Origin: Pseudomonas taiwanensis DSM 21245
GTDB lineage: Bacteria > Pseudomonadota > Gammaproteobacteria > Pseudomonadales > Pseudomonadaceae
Assembly: GCF_000425785.1 (NCBI RefSeq)
Contig: NZ_AUEC01000005.1
Location: 268,584 to 332,583 of the forward strand
Reading direction: 5' to 3'
Length of the DNA stretch: 64,000 nucleotides
Part shown: piece by piece, positions 29,207 to 39,487 of the stretch
Numbering within the stretch: position 1 is the first letter of the stretch
Layout of the letters: the number at the start of each line of letters is the position of its first letter
Position numbers and translations under genes: made by a program
Notes under the pieces: generated by a model
What the model was told of the DNA's origin: nothing
Databases searched by the model: none
What the model saw: the letters and a program-made list of their open reading frames with translations, nothing else

Positions 29207-30241
29207 ATGAGCGAGCCGATTCGCCTGACCCAATACAGCCACGGTGCCGGCTGTGGCTGCAAGATCTCTCCCAAGGTGCTGGACGTGATCCTCGCCGAAA
29301 GCGGTGCACAGGCCCTCGACCCGAAGCTCTGGGTGGGCAATGCCTCCCGCGACGATGCCGCCGTCTACGCACTGGACGATGAACGTGGCGTGGTCTCGAC
29401 CACCGACTTCTTCATGCCCATCGTCGATGACCCGTACGATTTCGGCCGCATCGCCGCCACCAATGCGATCAGCGACATCTACGCCATGGGCGGCGACCCC
29501 TTGATGGCCATCGCCATTCTTGGCTGGCCGGTCAACGTACTGCCACCGGAAGTGGCTCGCGAGGTGATCCGTGGCGGGCGCGCCGTGTGCGCCGAAGCAG
29601 GCATTCCATTGGCAGGTGGCCACTCCATCGACGCCCCGGAACCGATCTTCGGCCTGGCCGTCACCGGCGTGGTCAGCAAGCATCACCTCAAGCGCAACGA
29701 CACCGCTACCGTGGGCTGCCGTCTGTACCTGACCAAACCCTTGGGCATCGGCATCCTCACCACCGCCGAGAAGAAAGCCAAGCTGCGCGAACAGGACCAC
29801 GGCCTGGCCCGTGACTGGATGTGCACCCTCAACACCCCCGGCAGCCGCTTTGGCAAGCTTGACGGCGTCAAGGCCATGACCGACGTGACCGGTTTCGGCC
29901 TGCTCGGCCATTTGGTGGAACTGGCCGAAGGCAGTGGCCTGACCGCGCACCTGAACTACACAGCCGTACCGCGTCTACCCAGTGTCGACCACTACCTGGC
30001 CGAGGGCTGCATCCCAGGAGGCACCCTGCGTAACTTCGACAGCTATGGCCACAAGATCGGCGCCTTGAGCGACGAGCAGAAGCACCTGCTGTGCGACCCG
30101 CAGACCAGCGGCGGCCTGTTGGTAGCCGTTACTCCAGAGGGTGAAGCGGAGTTTCTCGACGTAGCTGCAGCGCTTGGCCTGAAGCTCGCGCCGATCGGCG
30201 CGCTGGTCGAGCGACAGAGCCACGCGGTCGAGGTGATCTGA
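29207..30241 (+). CDS. selD: Selenide, water dikinase SelD
   Basis: SelD makes selenophosphate from selenide and ATP, the selenium donor for selenocysteine and selenouridine. The 344-residue product has the catalytic GAGCGCK motif with Cys16 and Lys19 (Cys rather than selenocysteine), plus the ATP-grasping [11 protein letters not shown] and [19 protein letters not shown] segments. ATG 29207 with GAGG upstream is preferred over GTG 29201. Its stop overlaps the mnmH start. Confidence 0.98.
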   Translation: MSEPIRLTQYSHGAGCGCKISPKVLDVILAESGAQALDPKLWVGNASRDDAAVYALDDERGVVSTTDFFMPIVDDPYDFGRIAATNAISDIYAMGGDPLMAIAILGWPVNVLPPEVAREVIRGGRAVCAEAGIPLAGGHSIDAPEPIFGLAVTGVVSKHHLKRNDTATVGCRLYLTKPLGIGILTTAEKKAKLREQDHGLARDWMCTLNTPGSRFGKLDGVKAMTDVTGFGLLGHLVELAEGSGLTAHLNYTAVPRLPSVDHYLAEGCIPGGTLRNFDSYGHKIGALSDEQKHLLCDPQTSGGLLVAVTPEGEAEFLDVAAALGLKLAPIGALVERQSHAVEVI

Positions 30242-31338
30242 TGCGCCCCGACTGCACCGATTTTCGCCAGCTGTTCCTCGACGACGCGCCCATGATGGAC
30301 ATGCGCGCGCCCATCGAGTTTGCCAAGGGGGCCTTCCCGGGCTCCGTCAACCTGCCGCTGATGACCGATCAGGAACGGCAGAAGGTTGGCACCTGCTACA
30401 AGCAACAAGGCCAGGCCGCCGCCATCACCCTGGGCCACCAACTGGTCAGCGGCACTACCAAGCGCGAGCGCCTGCATGCCTGGGCCAGCTTTGCCAAGGC
30501 CCACCCCGACGGATACCTGTACTGCGCCCGCGGCGGCCTACGCTCGCTGATCGTCCAGCAGTGGCTGCGTGACGAGGCCGGCATTGACTACCCACGCATC
30601 AAGGGTGGCTACAAAGCCATGCGCACGTTCCTGCTGGAAACCACCCTGCAGGCGGTGGCGCAATGCGATTTCGTGCTGGTGGGCGGCCTGACCGGCACCG
30701 GCAAGACCGATGTCTTGCACCAGCTGAGCAACGTGCTCGACCTGGAAGGCCATGCCAACCATCGCGGATCCAGTTTCGGCAAGCGTGCCACCGCACAGCC
30801 TTCGCAGATCGACTTCGAGAACCGCCTGGCCATCGACGTACTGAAGAAGCGCGCTCGCGGCATCGACCAGTTCGTGCTCGAGGATGAAGGCCGTATTGTC
30901 GGCAGTTGCTCGGTGCCGCTGGAGTTGTACCAGGGCATGCAGCAATATCCGATGGTGTGGTTGGAGGACAGCTTCGAGAACCGCGTGGAGCGCATCTTGC
31001 GCGATTACGTGGTCAACCTGAGCGCCGAATTCATCGCACTGCACGGCGAGGATCTTGGTCAACGACTGTTCGCCGAGCGCATGCTGCAAAGCATGAGCAA
31101 TATCCACAAACGCCTGGGCGGCGAGCGTTTCCAGCGCTTGTCCGAGATCATGCGCCAGGCGCTGGACGAACAGCAGCGCTGCGGCGCGGTGGACCTGCAC
31201 CGGGGTTGGATCGAGGGCTTGCTCAACGAGTACTACGACCCGATGTACGCCTACCAGCGCGAGGCCAAGGCCGAACGCATCGAGTTTGCCGGCGATGCAC
31301 GCGAGGTGCGTGAGTACCTGAAGGCGCGGAAGCGATAA
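30241..31338 (+). CDS. mnmH: tRNA 2-selenouridine synthase MnmH (SelU/YbbB)
   Basis: MnmH replaces sulphur by selenium in the wobble 2-thiouridine of tRNAs for Lys, Glu and Gln, using selenophosphate. The 365-residue protein has an N-terminal rhodanese domain with catalytic Cys95 in YCARGG. A P-loop GGLTGTGKT follows in the C-terminal domain (near residue 143). It overlaps selD as TGATG. This is the only selenium-using enzyme visible in the window. Confidence 0.97.
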   Translation: MRPDCTDFRQLFLDDAPMMDMRAPIEFAKGAFPGSVNLPLMTDQERQKVGTCYKQQGQAAAITLGHQLVSGTTKRERLHAWASFAKAHPDGYLYCARGGLRSLIVQQWLRDEAGIDYPRIKGGYKAMRTFLLETTLQAVAQCDFVLVGGLTGTGKTDVLHQLSNVLDLEGHANHRGSSFGKRATAQPSQIDFENRLAIDVLKKRARGIDQFVLEDEGRIVGSCSVPLELYQGMQQYPMVWLEDSFENRVERILRDYVVNLSAEFIALHGEDLGQRLFAERMLQSMSNIHKRLGGERFQRLSEIMRQALDEQQRCGAVDLHRGWIEGLLNEYYDPMYAYQREAKAERIEFAGDAREVREYLKARKR

Positions 31339-31366
31339 AGGATGGCTGCGCGACTTGCGCACTGAC

Positions 31367-31432
31367 ACCATCGCCGGCAAGCCGGCTCCGGCGAGGACTG
31401 CGCCAGGAATCGGCTTGCCGGCGAGCGTGACG
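31367..31432. repeat. Paired inverted REP elements (BIME-like)
   Basis: Two opposed REP-like cores, GCCGGCAAGCCGG (31373-31385) and CGGCTTGCCGGCGA (31411-31424), are separated by about 25 bases. They resemble intergenic REP pairs common in the P. putida group and sit between convergent mnmH and the LprI-like gene. Confidence 0.7.
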
Positions 31433-31443
31433 GAGCCCCCACA

Positions 31444-31833
31444 TCACTGCCCAGGGCTGAGCACCCGATCCAGCTCCCCCGCCCGCTCCCGAGTCATGTC
31501 CAGCATGCACATTCCACCTTCAAGCAGAGCCATGGTCCCGCCACTGGCCTGCACATGGAACTGGCAGTTGCCGTCGCGATAAGCGATCCACTGGCGCTGC
31601 ACCTCCCGCAGACGCTTCTGCTGACCGGCATCGAGCTTGGCCATCAGCCGCTTGTAGACCCGGTTCAACCGCTGGTCCTGCAGCGCGGTCTCCTGTTGAA
31701 TGCATGCACTCATTGCCGCCGTACTGGCCGCCTTGTCCATGCACTGGCCATAGCCCTGCGAGTTTTCCTCGGCCCATGCCTGCGGCAGCAAACCGGCCAC
31801 TGCAAGGCCTATCAAAAAATGTCTGATCATCAT
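31444..31833 (-). CDS. LprI-family (DUF1311) secreted protein
   Basis: The 129-residue protein has a signal peptide (FLIGLAVAGLLPQAWA) and the LprI/DUF1311 pattern: paired cysteines (QCMDKA, SACIQQE), helical LNRVYKRLMAKLDAGQQKRLREVQRQWIAYRD and a third Cys in GNCQF. Some LprI proteins inhibit lysozyme, but that activity is not shown for this one. Two adjacent ATGs (31833, 31830) follow AGGAGG; the second has better spacing. Confidence 0.8.
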   Translation of the reverse strand: MMIRHFLIGLAVAGLLPQAWAEENSQGYGQCMDKAASTAAMSACIQQETALQDQRLNRVYKRLMAKLDAGQQKRLREVQRQWIAYRDGNCQFHVQASGGTMALLEGGMCMLDMTRERAGELDRVLSPGQ

Positions 31834-31851
31834 CGTCCCTCCTGGCGAGCA

Positions 31852-32391
31852 TCAGAATGCCCGCGGCTGCTCCGGCGGCATCAGCACCTTGCCAGGCTCG
31901 AAGCGCAACGATGGCATCTGCGTGGCGGCATAAAAGGTCACCCCAAGCGCCGCAATCAATGCCACATCCAGCCAGTTCCAACCTGGCACATCGTCACGGC
32001 TGCGGGCCTTCCAACACTGCCAGGCCTGGCCGGCACAGAACACGACGATTGCCGCCAGCCACAGGTAGAAGCCCGCACCAAAGCCGGTTCGCTCATGGAA
32101 CTCATAGCTGATGTTATCGGGCAGGCGTTCAATGCCGAAGCTGCTGGCGGCGAGGTACAGCGCCCCCAAACCCAGCCCCAGGGCCAGCCGTCGGAAGCGC
32201 CGATGGCTCAGGAATGCCAATGCCAGCAGCGGATTGGCGAACCACTGGAACAACCCGAAGGGCACGCCCCAGGGCCCGTAAAGCAGCATCTGCAGTGCTG
32301 GCATGTGCCGATCAGCGCCCATCAGGGCGCCATCGAACGCCAGGCAGAGCAGGTACAAGGCGAGACTCAAGGTGAGGTAGAAAGCTGGCAA
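31852..32391 (-). CDS. Polytopic membrane protein of unknown function
   Basis: I do not recognise this 179-residue protein. It has about five hydrophobic segments (FYLTLSLALYLLCLAFDG, NPLLALAFLSH, LALGLGLGALYLAASSFG, GFYLWLAAIVVFCAGQAW, WLDVALIAALGVTFYAAT). The likely start is TTG 32389-32391 with GGAG seven bases upstream and an in-frame stop just before; no ATG start gives the first helix. It ends 18 bases before the LprI-like start, so the pair may be co-transcribed. Confidence 0.65.
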   Translation of the reverse strand: MPAFYLTLSLALYLLCLAFDGALMGADRHMPALQMLLYGPWGVPFGLFQWFANPLLALAFLSHRRFRRLALGLGLGALYLAASSFGIERLPDNISYEFHERTGFGAGFYLWLAAIVVFCAGQAWQCWKARSRDDVPGWNWLDVALIAALGVTFYAATQMPSLRFEPGKVLMPPEQPRAF

Positions 32392-32444
32392 ACGGCGGCT
32401 CCGTGCTCAATCGTCGAGATTGCCGACCATACAGCACCGGGCGG

Positions 32445-33008
32445 TCAGACGACAGGCGGCTCAAGTAACAGACCGTATATCCCCGAGTCGGACAGCTCGC
32501 CCGCCACGCACCAGCGTGCTCGCAGCGTGCCTTCCAATACGAATCCCTGGCGTTCCAGGGTACGGGCCGAACCGCTGTTGCGCGGGTCGATTTCCGCTTC
32601 AAGGCGGCGCATGTGCAAGGTGTGGGCGAGGTAATCGATGAAGCAGGTCAGCGCTTCATCCATGTAGCCCCTGCCCTGCACGGCGCTGGCCAGGCAATAG
32701 CCGATTTCGCCACGACGGGAGACGTCATCGATATTGAACAGCTGCACCATGCCGATCAGTGCGCCGTTGTCACGGCGATACATGCCCAGCTTGAGCTGGT
32801 CGCCATTGGCGTACGCTTCGCGGTCGGCGGCCAGTGCGCTCTGGGCTTCGGCAAGGTCTTGCCAGGGTGCGTGGTGCCAGTAACGCATGACCTCGGGGTC
32901 GGCCATGATCTTCAGCCATTGTGCAGCGTCGGCGTGGCGCATCGGGCGCAACTGCAGGCGCGGGCTGTCGAGGCAGAGGTCACTGGGGAAACTGCGGGGT
33001 GGGGTCAC
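32445..33008 (-). CDS. RimJ/RimL-type GNAT acetyltransferase
   Basis: The 187-residue protein has the RimJ/RimL pattern: TPRL-like start (LCLDSPRLQLRPMRHADAAQW), GEIGYCLASAVQGRGYMDEA (acetyl-CoA loop) and EIDPRNSGSARTLERQGF. I chose GTG 33006-33008 because AGGAG lies seven bases upstream; an ATG at 33026 adds six residues but has no ribosome site. The target, a small molecule or a protein N-terminus, is unknown. Confidence 0.82.
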   Translation of the reverse strand: MTPPRSFPSDLCLDSPRLQLRPMRHADAAQWLKIMADPEVMRYWHHAPWQDLAEAQSALAADREAYANGDQLKLGMYRRDNGALIGMVQLFNIDDVSRRGEIGYCLASAVQGRGYMDEALTCFIDYLAHTLHMRRLEAEIDPRNSGSARTLERQGFVLEGTLRARWCVAGELSDSGIYGLLLEPPVV

Positions 33009-33131
33009 GCCGGATCTCCTGTCCATGGCTGGGGAGATGACAGTTTAACGTCATGTGGGGTGGGTGGGGGTATGGCTTGGGTTTGGAGTGGGCGGCGGGT
33101 GCATGTCTGGCGTTTGCGGTGGTGCTGAAAC

Positions 33132-33348
33132 CGAGCGCCGCCCGCGCGGCGCATCGCGAGCAAGGCTCGCTCCTACGTCTGTTTCGGGCCAGTAACGCCA
33201 GTGACAGGCGCGCGCGACCGCCTTGTTTGTACGGCACGGTATCGCGCTATGCAGCCAGGCGTTCGCGTGCAAATCCCGCAGGACTCATTGGCCCGAAACA
33301 GACGTAGGAGCGAGCCTTGCTCGCGATGCGCCGCGCGGGCGGCGCTCG
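33132..33348. repeat. 60-base perfect inverted repeat pair with 97-base spacer
   Basis: The 60 bases at 33132-33191 recur exactly, inverted, at 33289-33348. Each arm holds a GC-rich palindrome (GCGCCGCCCGCGCGGCGC) and the motif CGAGCAAGGCTCGCTCCTACG, typical of Pseudomonas intergenic repeats. The spacer has no recognisable coding content. The surrounding gap 33009-33551 holds no gene that I can support. Confidence 0.9.
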
Positions 33349-33551
33349 ATCTCAAGAACGCTGCAGCTCTATCGGCGAACACGCCTCAAGCCCAGCACCA
33401 CCGGCAGCTCATCGAAGGCGTGGTCGAGCCGGATGCCGGGCTGGATGACGTACAGGTCGCGACACGGCCAGACCGAAGTCTGCACGCGCACCGCCCCCTG
33501 CCCTACTGAAGCATTCGGTTTCAGATTCAGAACCTTCTTACAGCTGACGCT

Positions 33552-33935
33552 TCAGGCCACCTCGGCCCCATCATCCGGCCAATGCGGCTCGTTGGCCTCT
33601 GGTGGCGTCAACGGAGGCAGGCCATAGAACGCCCGCGCATCGTCGCAACTTGGATTATGCACCCCACCCTCCCAAGACGCCTCGAACTCGCGGCATGGGC
33701 TGGAACGGTTGGCGTAGATGGTGCACGCGACTTCCTTGCCAATCTCGCCCTGCAGGCTCACGCAGCGGCAAGGCTTGGCGTCGGTGCCGATCATGGCAAC
33801 ACGCGTCGGGTTGATTTGCACCACCAGGTCATCCGGCACAAGGCCGCCGGCAGACTGGCATTCGCCCCAGAAAAAGGACACACGGAAATACCCGCAGCAG
33901 GCGCCGCAGTCAAGGCAAGGGTTGTATTCGGACAT
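33552..33935 (-). CDS. YkgJ-family cysteine-cluster protein
   Basis: The 127-residue protein contains the YkgJ (UPF0153) metal-binding pattern: CLDCGACCGYF, then AKPCRCVSLQGEIG, a CTIYANRSSPCREFE segment and a final Cys near the C-terminus. These proteins probably bind zinc or an iron-sulphur cluster; function is unknown. It is isolated, between the inverted repeats and alaC. A second YkgJ-family protein occurs at 61,967. Confidence 0.85.
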   Translation of the reverse strand: MSEYNPCLDCGACCGYFRVSFFWGECQSAGGLVPDDLVVQINPTRVAMIGTDAKPCRCVSLQGEIGKEVACTIYANRSSPCREFEASWEGGVHNPSCDDARAFYGLPPLTPPEANEPHWPDDGAEVA

Positions 33936-34085
33936 GATGGCACGGAGGGAAGGTTGTTGTTATCGGGGTTGGCCCGCGCGCCATTTGTAATCGAAGCCAG
34001 GTCGGCTGAGAAGAGGGGTAATGCAAAAATAGTTTGCCGTTGATCCGGCAATGGCAGGGGCCGCTTCACAGCCCCTGCCCGTGTG

Positions 34086-35294
34086 CTATTTACGGGCCAG
34101 GCCGTCAGCTCGGAACATCTGGCGAATGCCGCGAATCGCCTGGCGAATCCGGTCCTGGTTCTCGATCAGGGCAAAGCGCACATGGTCATCGCCATAGTCC
34201 CCGAAGCCAATCCCCGGCGACACACAAACCTTGGCCTCGGCCAGCAGCTTCTTGGAAAACTCCAGCGAACCCAGGTGTGCGTACTGCTCCGGGATCTTCG
34301 CCCAGACATACATCGACGCCTTGGGGTTCTCGACCATCCAGCCCAGCTCGTGCAGCCCCTTGACCAGCAGGTTGCGCCGCTGGCGGTACTGCTCGGCGAT
34401 ATCACGCACGCATTGCTGGTCGCCCTCAAGTGCAGCAATCGCGGCCACCTGCAGCGGGGTGAAGGTACCGTAGTCGTGGTAGCTCTTGATCCGCGCCAGG
34501 GCGCTGACCAGCTCCGGGTTGCCGACCATGAAACCGATACGCCAGCCGGCCATGTTGTAGCTCTTGGACAGGGTGAAGAACTCCACCGCAATGTCCTTGG
34601 CCCCCGGAACCTGCATGATCGACGGCGCTTTCCAGCCATCGTAGACGATGTCGGCGTAGGCCAGATCGTGCACTACCAGCACGTCGTACTGCTTGGCCAA
34701 CGCCACCACGCGTTCGAAGAAGTCCAGCTCCACGCATTGCGCGGTAGGGTTGGAGGGAAACCCAAGGATCATCATCTTCGGTTTGGGAATCGACTCGCGA
34801 ATCGCTCGCTCGAGCTCGTTGAAAAAGTCCACACCCGGCACCAGCGGCACAGAACGCACCTGCGCGCCGGCGATGACCGCGCCATAGATGTGAATCGGGT
34901 AGCTCGGGTTGGGCACCAGCACCGTGTCGCCATGGTCGAGGGTGCCAAGCATCAGGTGCGCCAGGCCTTCTTTCGAACCGATGGTGACGATGGCTTCGCT
35001 TTCCGGGTCGATGTCGACCTCGTAGCGATCCTTGTACCAGTTGGAGATCGCACGACGCAGGCGCGGAATACCGCGCGAGGTGGAATAGCCATGGGTGTCT
35101 TCTCGCTGTGCGACCTGAACCAGCTTCTCGACGATGTGCGGCGGCGTGGCCCCGTCGGGGTTGCCCATGCTCAGGTCGATGATGTCCTCGCCACGGCGAC
35201 GGGCCGCCATCTTGAGCTCGGCAGTGATGTTGAAGACGTAAGGGGGGAGACGATCGATGCGCGCGAAGCGGCGCGGCGAACCTGGATTGGCCAT
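34086..35294 (-). CDS. alaC: Glutamate-pyruvate aminotransferase AlaC
   Basis: AlaC is a fold-type I PLP transaminase that makes alanine from pyruvate and glutamate. The 402-residue product carries the PLP lysine motif [25 protein letters not shown], and the N-terminal [14 protein letters not shown] typical of the family. It is transcribed alone, with a 313-base gap upstream that holds an AT-rich promoter-like stretch (35,390-35,450) and the cyoE terminator. Confidence 0.92.
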   Translation of the reverse strand: MANPGSPRRFARIDRLPPYVFNITAELKMAARRRGEDIIDLSMGNPDGATPPHIVEKLVQVAQREDTHGYSTSRGIPRLRRAISNWYKDRYEVDIDPESEAIVTIGSKEGLAHLMLGTLDHGDTVLVPNPSYPIHIYGAVIAGAQVRSVPLVPGVDFFNELERAIRESIPKPKMMILGFPSNPTAQCVELDFFERVVALAKQYDVLVVHDLAYADIVYDGWKAPSIMQVPGAKDIAVEFFTLSKSYNMAGWRIGFMVGNPELVSALARIKSYHDYGTFTPLQVAAIAALEGDQQCVRDIAEQYRQRRNLLVKGLHELGWMVENPKASMYVWAKIPEQYAHLGSLEFSKKLLAEAKVCVSPGIGFGDYGDDHVRFALIENQDRIRQAIRGIRQMFRADGLARK

Positions 35295-35560
35295 GGTTTC
35301 CTCTGAGAACGTAAGCGCCCGGAACCGTCCGAGCGACGCTGGCCGCTGCGGCGGCCTGAATCAGAAGATAATGCCGATACAGGTTATCTGTAAATGATAA
35401 TTTCCTGTTTTGTTAGACCTTTTCAGACGATTTTATTGAATATTTCAAGTTCATGGTTTGACGAGCAGCCCTTTCGCCGACCAACCCGCTCCTACAGGAT
35501 CAACCACATGCCTCGGAACGAGCTCACCGGCGAACGGGGCTGCACAGGAAGACGCCCATG

Positions 35561-35586
35561 AAAAACCCCGGCACATGGCCGGGGTC
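35561..35586 (-). terminator. Terminator of the cyo operon
   Basis: Stem ACCCCGGC (35565-35572) and GCCGGGGT (35578-35585) with a 5-base loop is followed on the minus strand by five T. It lies 22 bases beyond the cyoE stop. Confidence 0.88.
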
Positions 35587-35607
35587 TTCGTGAAACAGGC
35601 GTCTGAA

Positions 35608-36495
35608 TCAGCGTGCGTAGGTCATCAGTACGTCCGCAGCGGTCTGGCTGTCCACCGACATCATCACGCTAAGCGCAGTGACGGTGAGGATGGAGAAACC
35701 GAATACCTTGCGAGCCCACTTGTTGTCGTCCTCGGCCTTGTAGCCACCCCATGCCATATAGAGCCAGTACAGGCCCATGGCTGCTGCCACGGCCAGGTAG
35801 CCGAGGCCGGCGTAACCGCCGAGGGTAAGCATCAGGGTTGCGAGCACGAAGGCCAGCACGTACAGCACGATCTGCTTCTTCGCCGCCAGGATACCGCGAG
35901 CCACCGGCAAGACCGGAATGTTGGCAGCGCTGTAGTCCTTGAAGCGGAAGATGGCGATCGCGAAGCTGTGTGGCATCTGCCACAGGCTGAACATCACCAG
36001 CAGGGTCACTGCAGCCAGGTCGAAGTTGTTGCTCACGGCGCAGTAGCCGATCACCGGAGGCATGGCACCCGAAAGGCTGCCGACCAAGGTGCCGTGCACC
36101 GATTTGCGCTTCAGCCACAGGCTGTAGAAACCGACGTAGACGATGAAACCGATCAGCGCACAGAACGCCGACAGCGGGTTGGCCTGTACATACAGCAAGC
36201 TGAAGCCAGCCACCCCAAGCAGGGTGGCATAGGCCAGCGCGAGGGGCAGCGGCATGCCGCCCTGAACCATGACACGGTTCTTGGTGCGTTCCATCTTCTG
36301 GTCGATGTCGCGGTCGATGCAGTTGTTGAACACGCAACCGGACGCCACCACCAGAGAAGTCCCTACCACCACCGCCAGGAACAGGGCGAAATCCACATGG
36401 CCCTTCGCGGCAAGGAAGAAACCGCCTGCCACGGAAAGCACGTTACCGAAAATGATCCCCGGTTTGGTGATTTGGATAAAGTGCTTCACGGACAT
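35608..36495 (-). CDS. cyoE: Protoheme IX farnesyltransferase CyoE
   Basis: CyoE farnesylates protoheme IX to heme O, the cofactor of cytochrome bo3. The 295-residue UbiA-family membrane protein shows the prenyl-diphosphate motif NNCIDRDID and a second aspartate-bearing loop ([16 protein letters not shown]). It is the last cyo gene, 11 bases after cyoD. Confidence 0.98.
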   Translation of the reverse strand: MSVKHFIQITKPGIIFGNVLSVAGGFFLAAKGHVDFALFLAVVVGTSLVVASGCVFNNCIDRDIDQKMERTKNRVMVQGGMPLPLALAYATLLGVAGFSLLYVQANPLSAFCALIGFIVYVGFYSLWLKRKSVHGTLVGSLSGAMPPVIGYCAVSNNFDLAAVTLLVMFSLWQMPHSFAIAIFRFKDYSAANIPVLPVARGILAAKKQIVLYVLAFVLATLMLTLGGYAGLGYLAVAAAMGLYWLYMAWGGYKAEDDNKWARKVFGFSILTVTALSVMMSVDSQTAADVLMTYAR

Positions 36496-36506
36496 GCAGT
36501 CTTACC

Positions 36507-36839
36507 TCACTTGGCCATCATTTCGATGTGGATGTTGAACATGATCCACAGCGACAGGCCGACCAGCAGTGCAATAACCAGAGTGGTGAACAGGAACGTC
36601 GACACGTTGGAACGCTGCTCTTTCGAGCGGTCCATGTGCAGGAAGTACACGAGGTGCACTACTACCTGGATGACGGCCATGGCCACAACAACCAGAACGG
36701 TCAGGTTCTTCGGCAGGCTTGGGAACATCACCAGGCCGAACGGAATCGCAGTCAGGATGATCGACAGCACGAAGCCGATCATGTAGGACTTGACGCTACC
36801 GTGGTTACCTTCGTGATGAGTGTCGTGTGCGTTAGCCAT
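36507..36839 (-). CDS. cyoD: Cytochrome bo3 ubiquinol oxidase subunit IV
   Basis: The 110-residue CyoD has three membrane helices (SYMIGFVLSIILTAIPFGLV, LTVLVVVAMAVIQVVVHLVY, TTLVIALLVGLSLWIMF). It assists assembly of the CuB site in subunit I. Its ATG overlaps the cyoC stop by one base (TAATG). Confidence 0.97.
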   Translation of the reverse strand: MANAHDTHHEGNHGSVKSYMIGFVLSIILTAIPFGLVMFPSLPKNLTVLVVVAMAVIQVVVHLVYFLHMDRSKEQRSNVSTFLFTTLVIALLVGLSLWIMFNIHIEMMAK

Positions 36840-37462
36840 TACAGAACCCCCAGCAGGTAGACGACGGTGAATACGCAGATCCAGACCACGTCCAGGAAGT
36901 GCCAGAACAGGCTCAGGCAGCTCATGCGGGTCTTGGCGGTCGGCGTGATGCCCTTGGTGCTGATCTGATACATCAGAACAGCCATCCAGATCAGGCCGGC
37001 GGTTACGTGCAGACCGTGGGTACCTACCAGCGCGAAGAACGCCGACAGGAAACCGCTGCGGTTCGGGCCGTAGCCTTCGTTGATCAGGTGATGGAACTCA
37101 TAGATTTCCATCGCGATGAAGCCAGCACCGAACAGGAAGGTGATGGCCAACCAGCCCAGCACGCCGCCCTTGTTGCCTTTGAACATCTGCAGCATGGCGA
37201 AGCCGAAGGTGATCGACGACAGCAGCAGGAAGGCGGTTTCAACAGCTACGAAATCGAGCTGGAAGATGTCATGACCCGACGGGCCGCCGGCAAAACTGCC
37301 GGACAGCACCGCGTAGGTGGCGAAGAGCGACGCAAACAGGATGCAGTCGGTCATCAGGTACAGCCAGAAACCGAGGACGGTCATCTGGCCCGAGTCGTGG
37401 TGGTGGTCGTCATGCCCATGGTCGTGACCATGAGCAGCACCGTGCATTACTTGACTGGACAT
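36839..37462 (-). CDS. cyoC: Cytochrome bo3 ubiquinol oxidase subunit III
   Basis: The 207-residue CyoC has five membrane helices and the subunit III motifs [19 protein letters not shown] and [13 protein letters not shown] His/Asp-rich N-terminus ([18 protein letters not shown]) could bind metal, though related CyoC proteins share such tails. It lies three bases after cyoB. Confidence 0.97.
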   Translation of the reverse strand: MSSQVMHGAAHGHDHGHDDHHHDSGQMTVLGFWLYLMTDCILFASLFATYAVLSGSFAGGPSGHDIFQLDFVAVETAFLLLSSITFGFAMLQMFKGNKGGVLGWLAITFLFGAGFIAMEIYEFHHLINEGYGPNRSGFLSAFFALVGTHGLHVTAGLIWMAVLMYQISTKGITPTAKTRMSCLSLFWHFLDVVWICVFTVVYLLGVL

Positions 37463-37465
37463 TGA

Positions 37466-39484
37466 TTACACCCGCTCAAACGATTCGACACGTGCGCCGG
37501 CAGGCAGAGCACCTGCTTTGGCCAGCGCTTTCATGCGCTCGCCTTCGATGCGCGCCACTTCTTCGGCCGGAACCATGTAGCCCTGGTCGTCACGCGCAGC
37601 GTGGCGAACGAAGACAGCGATGGTTGCAACCAGGCTCGCGCCAACCAGCCACCAGATGTGCCAGATGAAGGCGAAGCCGAAGACGGTCAGGAACAGGCCC
37701 ATGAACAAACCGGTAGAGGTGTTGCTCGGCATGTGGATCGCTTCGTACTTGGCCGGAGCCTTGTAGGCGACACCGGCTTCCTTGGCTTCGTGCCAGGCAT
37801 CCAGGCCAACCTTCTCAGGCATGTGGGCGAAGTTGTAGAACGGAGGTGGCGACGAAGTCGACCATTCCAGGGTACGACCGCCCCACGGGTCGCCGGTCAC
37901 GTCCAGGTTCTGGTTGCGGTCGCGGACCGAAACGTAGAGTTGGATCAGCTGGCAAGCGATACCGAACAGGATCAGCACGGCGCCGACGACGGCAACGTAC
38001 AGGTAGGGTTCCCACAGTGGGTTGTCGGAGTGGTTCAGACGACGGGTCATACCCATGAAGCCCAAGGCATACAGAGGCATGAACGCTACGTAGAAGCCCG
38101 AGATCCAGAACCAGAAGGCAGCTTTGCCCCACTTCTCGTTCAGGGTGAAACCGAAGGCTTTCGGGAACCAGTAGGCGAAGCCGGCGATATAGCCGAATAC
38201 CGCACCACCGATGATCACGTTGTGGAAGTGAGCGATTACGAACAGGCTGTTGTGCAGCACGAAGTCAGCACCCGGAACAGCCAGCAGAACGCCAGTCATG
38301 CCACCGATGGAGAAGGTGATCATGAAGCCCAGGGTCCACATGATCGGCGCGGTGAAGCGCAGACGGCCCTGGTAGATGGTGAACAGCCAGTTGAACAGTT
38401 TCACACCGGTCGGAATGGAGATCAGCATCGTCGCCAGACCGAAGAAGGTGTTGACGCTGGCGCCTGCACCCATGGTGAAGAAGTGGTGCAGCCATACAGC
38501 GAAGCCCAGAACGGCGATTGCGCCCGATGCGTAGATCATCGAGTGGTGGCCGAACAGACGCTTGCCAGCGAAGGTCGAGGTCACTTCCGAGAACACACCG
38601 AAGGCCGGCAGGATCAGGATGTAAACCTCAGGGTGACCCCACGCCCAGAACAGGTTGACGTACATCATCGGGTTCCCACCAAGCTCGTTGGTGAAGATGT
38701 GGAAGTCCAGATAACGGTCAACAGTCAGCAGCGCGAGTGCAGCGGTCAGGATCGGGAACGAAGCCACGATCAGCACGTTGGCCCAGGTGCAGGTCCAGGT
38801 GAAGATCGGCATGTCCATCAGCTTCATGCCAGGGGCGCGCATCTTCATCACGGTGACGAGGAAGTTCACGCCTGTCAGTGTCGTACCCAAGCCTGAGAGC
38901 TGTAGCGCCCAGATGTAGTAGTCGACACCCACCCCAGGGCTGTACTGAATGCCCGCGAGCGGCGGATAGGCAACCCAGCCGGTCTTGGCGAATTCACCAA
39001 CGCCCAGCGAAATGTTGACCAACAGCACGCCTGCCAGCAGCAGGTAGAAGCTCAGGGAGTTCAGGAACGGGAAGGCAACGTCACGTGCACCGATTTGCAG
39101 AGGAACGGCAAGGTTCATCAGGCCGGTGAAGAACGGCATCGCCATGAAGATGATCATGATCACACCGTGAGCGGTGAAGATCTGGTCATAGTGTTCAGGC
39201 GGCAGGTAGCCTTCGGAGCCACCGGTGGCGGCGGCCAGCTGGGTACGCATCATGATGGCGTCGGCGAAGCCGCGCAGCAGCATGACCATCGCGACGATGA
39301 TGTACATCACCCCGATTTTCTTGTGGTCGACCGTGGTCAGCCACTCAGTCCACAAGTAGGTCCACTTGCGGAAGTAGGTGATAGCACCGACCAAAGCGAT
39401 ACCACCGAGCGCGATAATGGCGAGTGTCACCATGACTATCGGCTCGTGATAGGGTATCGCCTCCAGGCTTAATTTACCGAACAT
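37466..39484 (-). CDS. cyoB: Cytochrome bo3 ubiquinol oxidase subunit I
   Basis: CyoB is the heme-copper catalytic subunit that reduces oxygen and pumps protons. The 672-residue product has the expected histidine ligands ([44 protein letters not shown]). It lies three bases after cyoA and three before cyoC in a tightly packed operon. Confidence 0.99.
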   Translation of the reverse strand: MFGKLSLEAIPYHEPIVMVTLAIIALGGIALVGAITYFRKWTYLWTEWLTTVDHKKIGVMYIIVAMVMLLRGFADAIMMRTQLAAATGGSEGYLPPEHYDQIFTAHGVIMIIFMAMPFFTGLMNLAVPLQIGARDVAFPFLNSLSFYLLLAGVLLVNISLGVGEFAKTGWVAYPPLAGIQYSPGVGVDYYIWALQLSGLGTTLTGVNFLVTVMKMRAPGMKLMDMPIFTWTCTWANVLIVASFPILTAALALLTVDRYLDFHIFTNELGGNPMMYVNLFWAWGHPEVYILILPAFGVFSEVTSTFAGKRLFGHHSMIYASGAIAVLGFAVWLHHFFTMGAGASVNTFFGLATMLISIPTGVKLFNWLFTIYQGRLRFTAPIMWTLGFMITFSIGGMTGVLLAVPGADFVLHNSLFVIAHFHNVIIGGAVFGYIAGFAYWFPKAFGFTLNEKWGKAAFWFWISGFYVAFMPLYALGFMGMTRRLNHSDNPLWEPYLYVAVVGAVLILFGIACQLIQLYVSVRDRNQNLDVTGDPWGGRTLEWSTSSPPPFYNFAHMPEKVGLDAWHEAKEAGVAYKAPAKYEAIHMPSNTSTGLFMGLFLTVFGFAFIWHIWWLVGASLVATIAVFVRHAARDDQGYMVPAEEVARIEGERMKALAKAGALPAGARVESFERV

Positions 39485-39487
39485 CTC

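Noticed and set aside
29207..30241. SelD as a selenoprotein with in-frame TGA
   Set aside because: The catalytic position is TGT/TGC cysteine (GCGCK); the only TGA is the stop.
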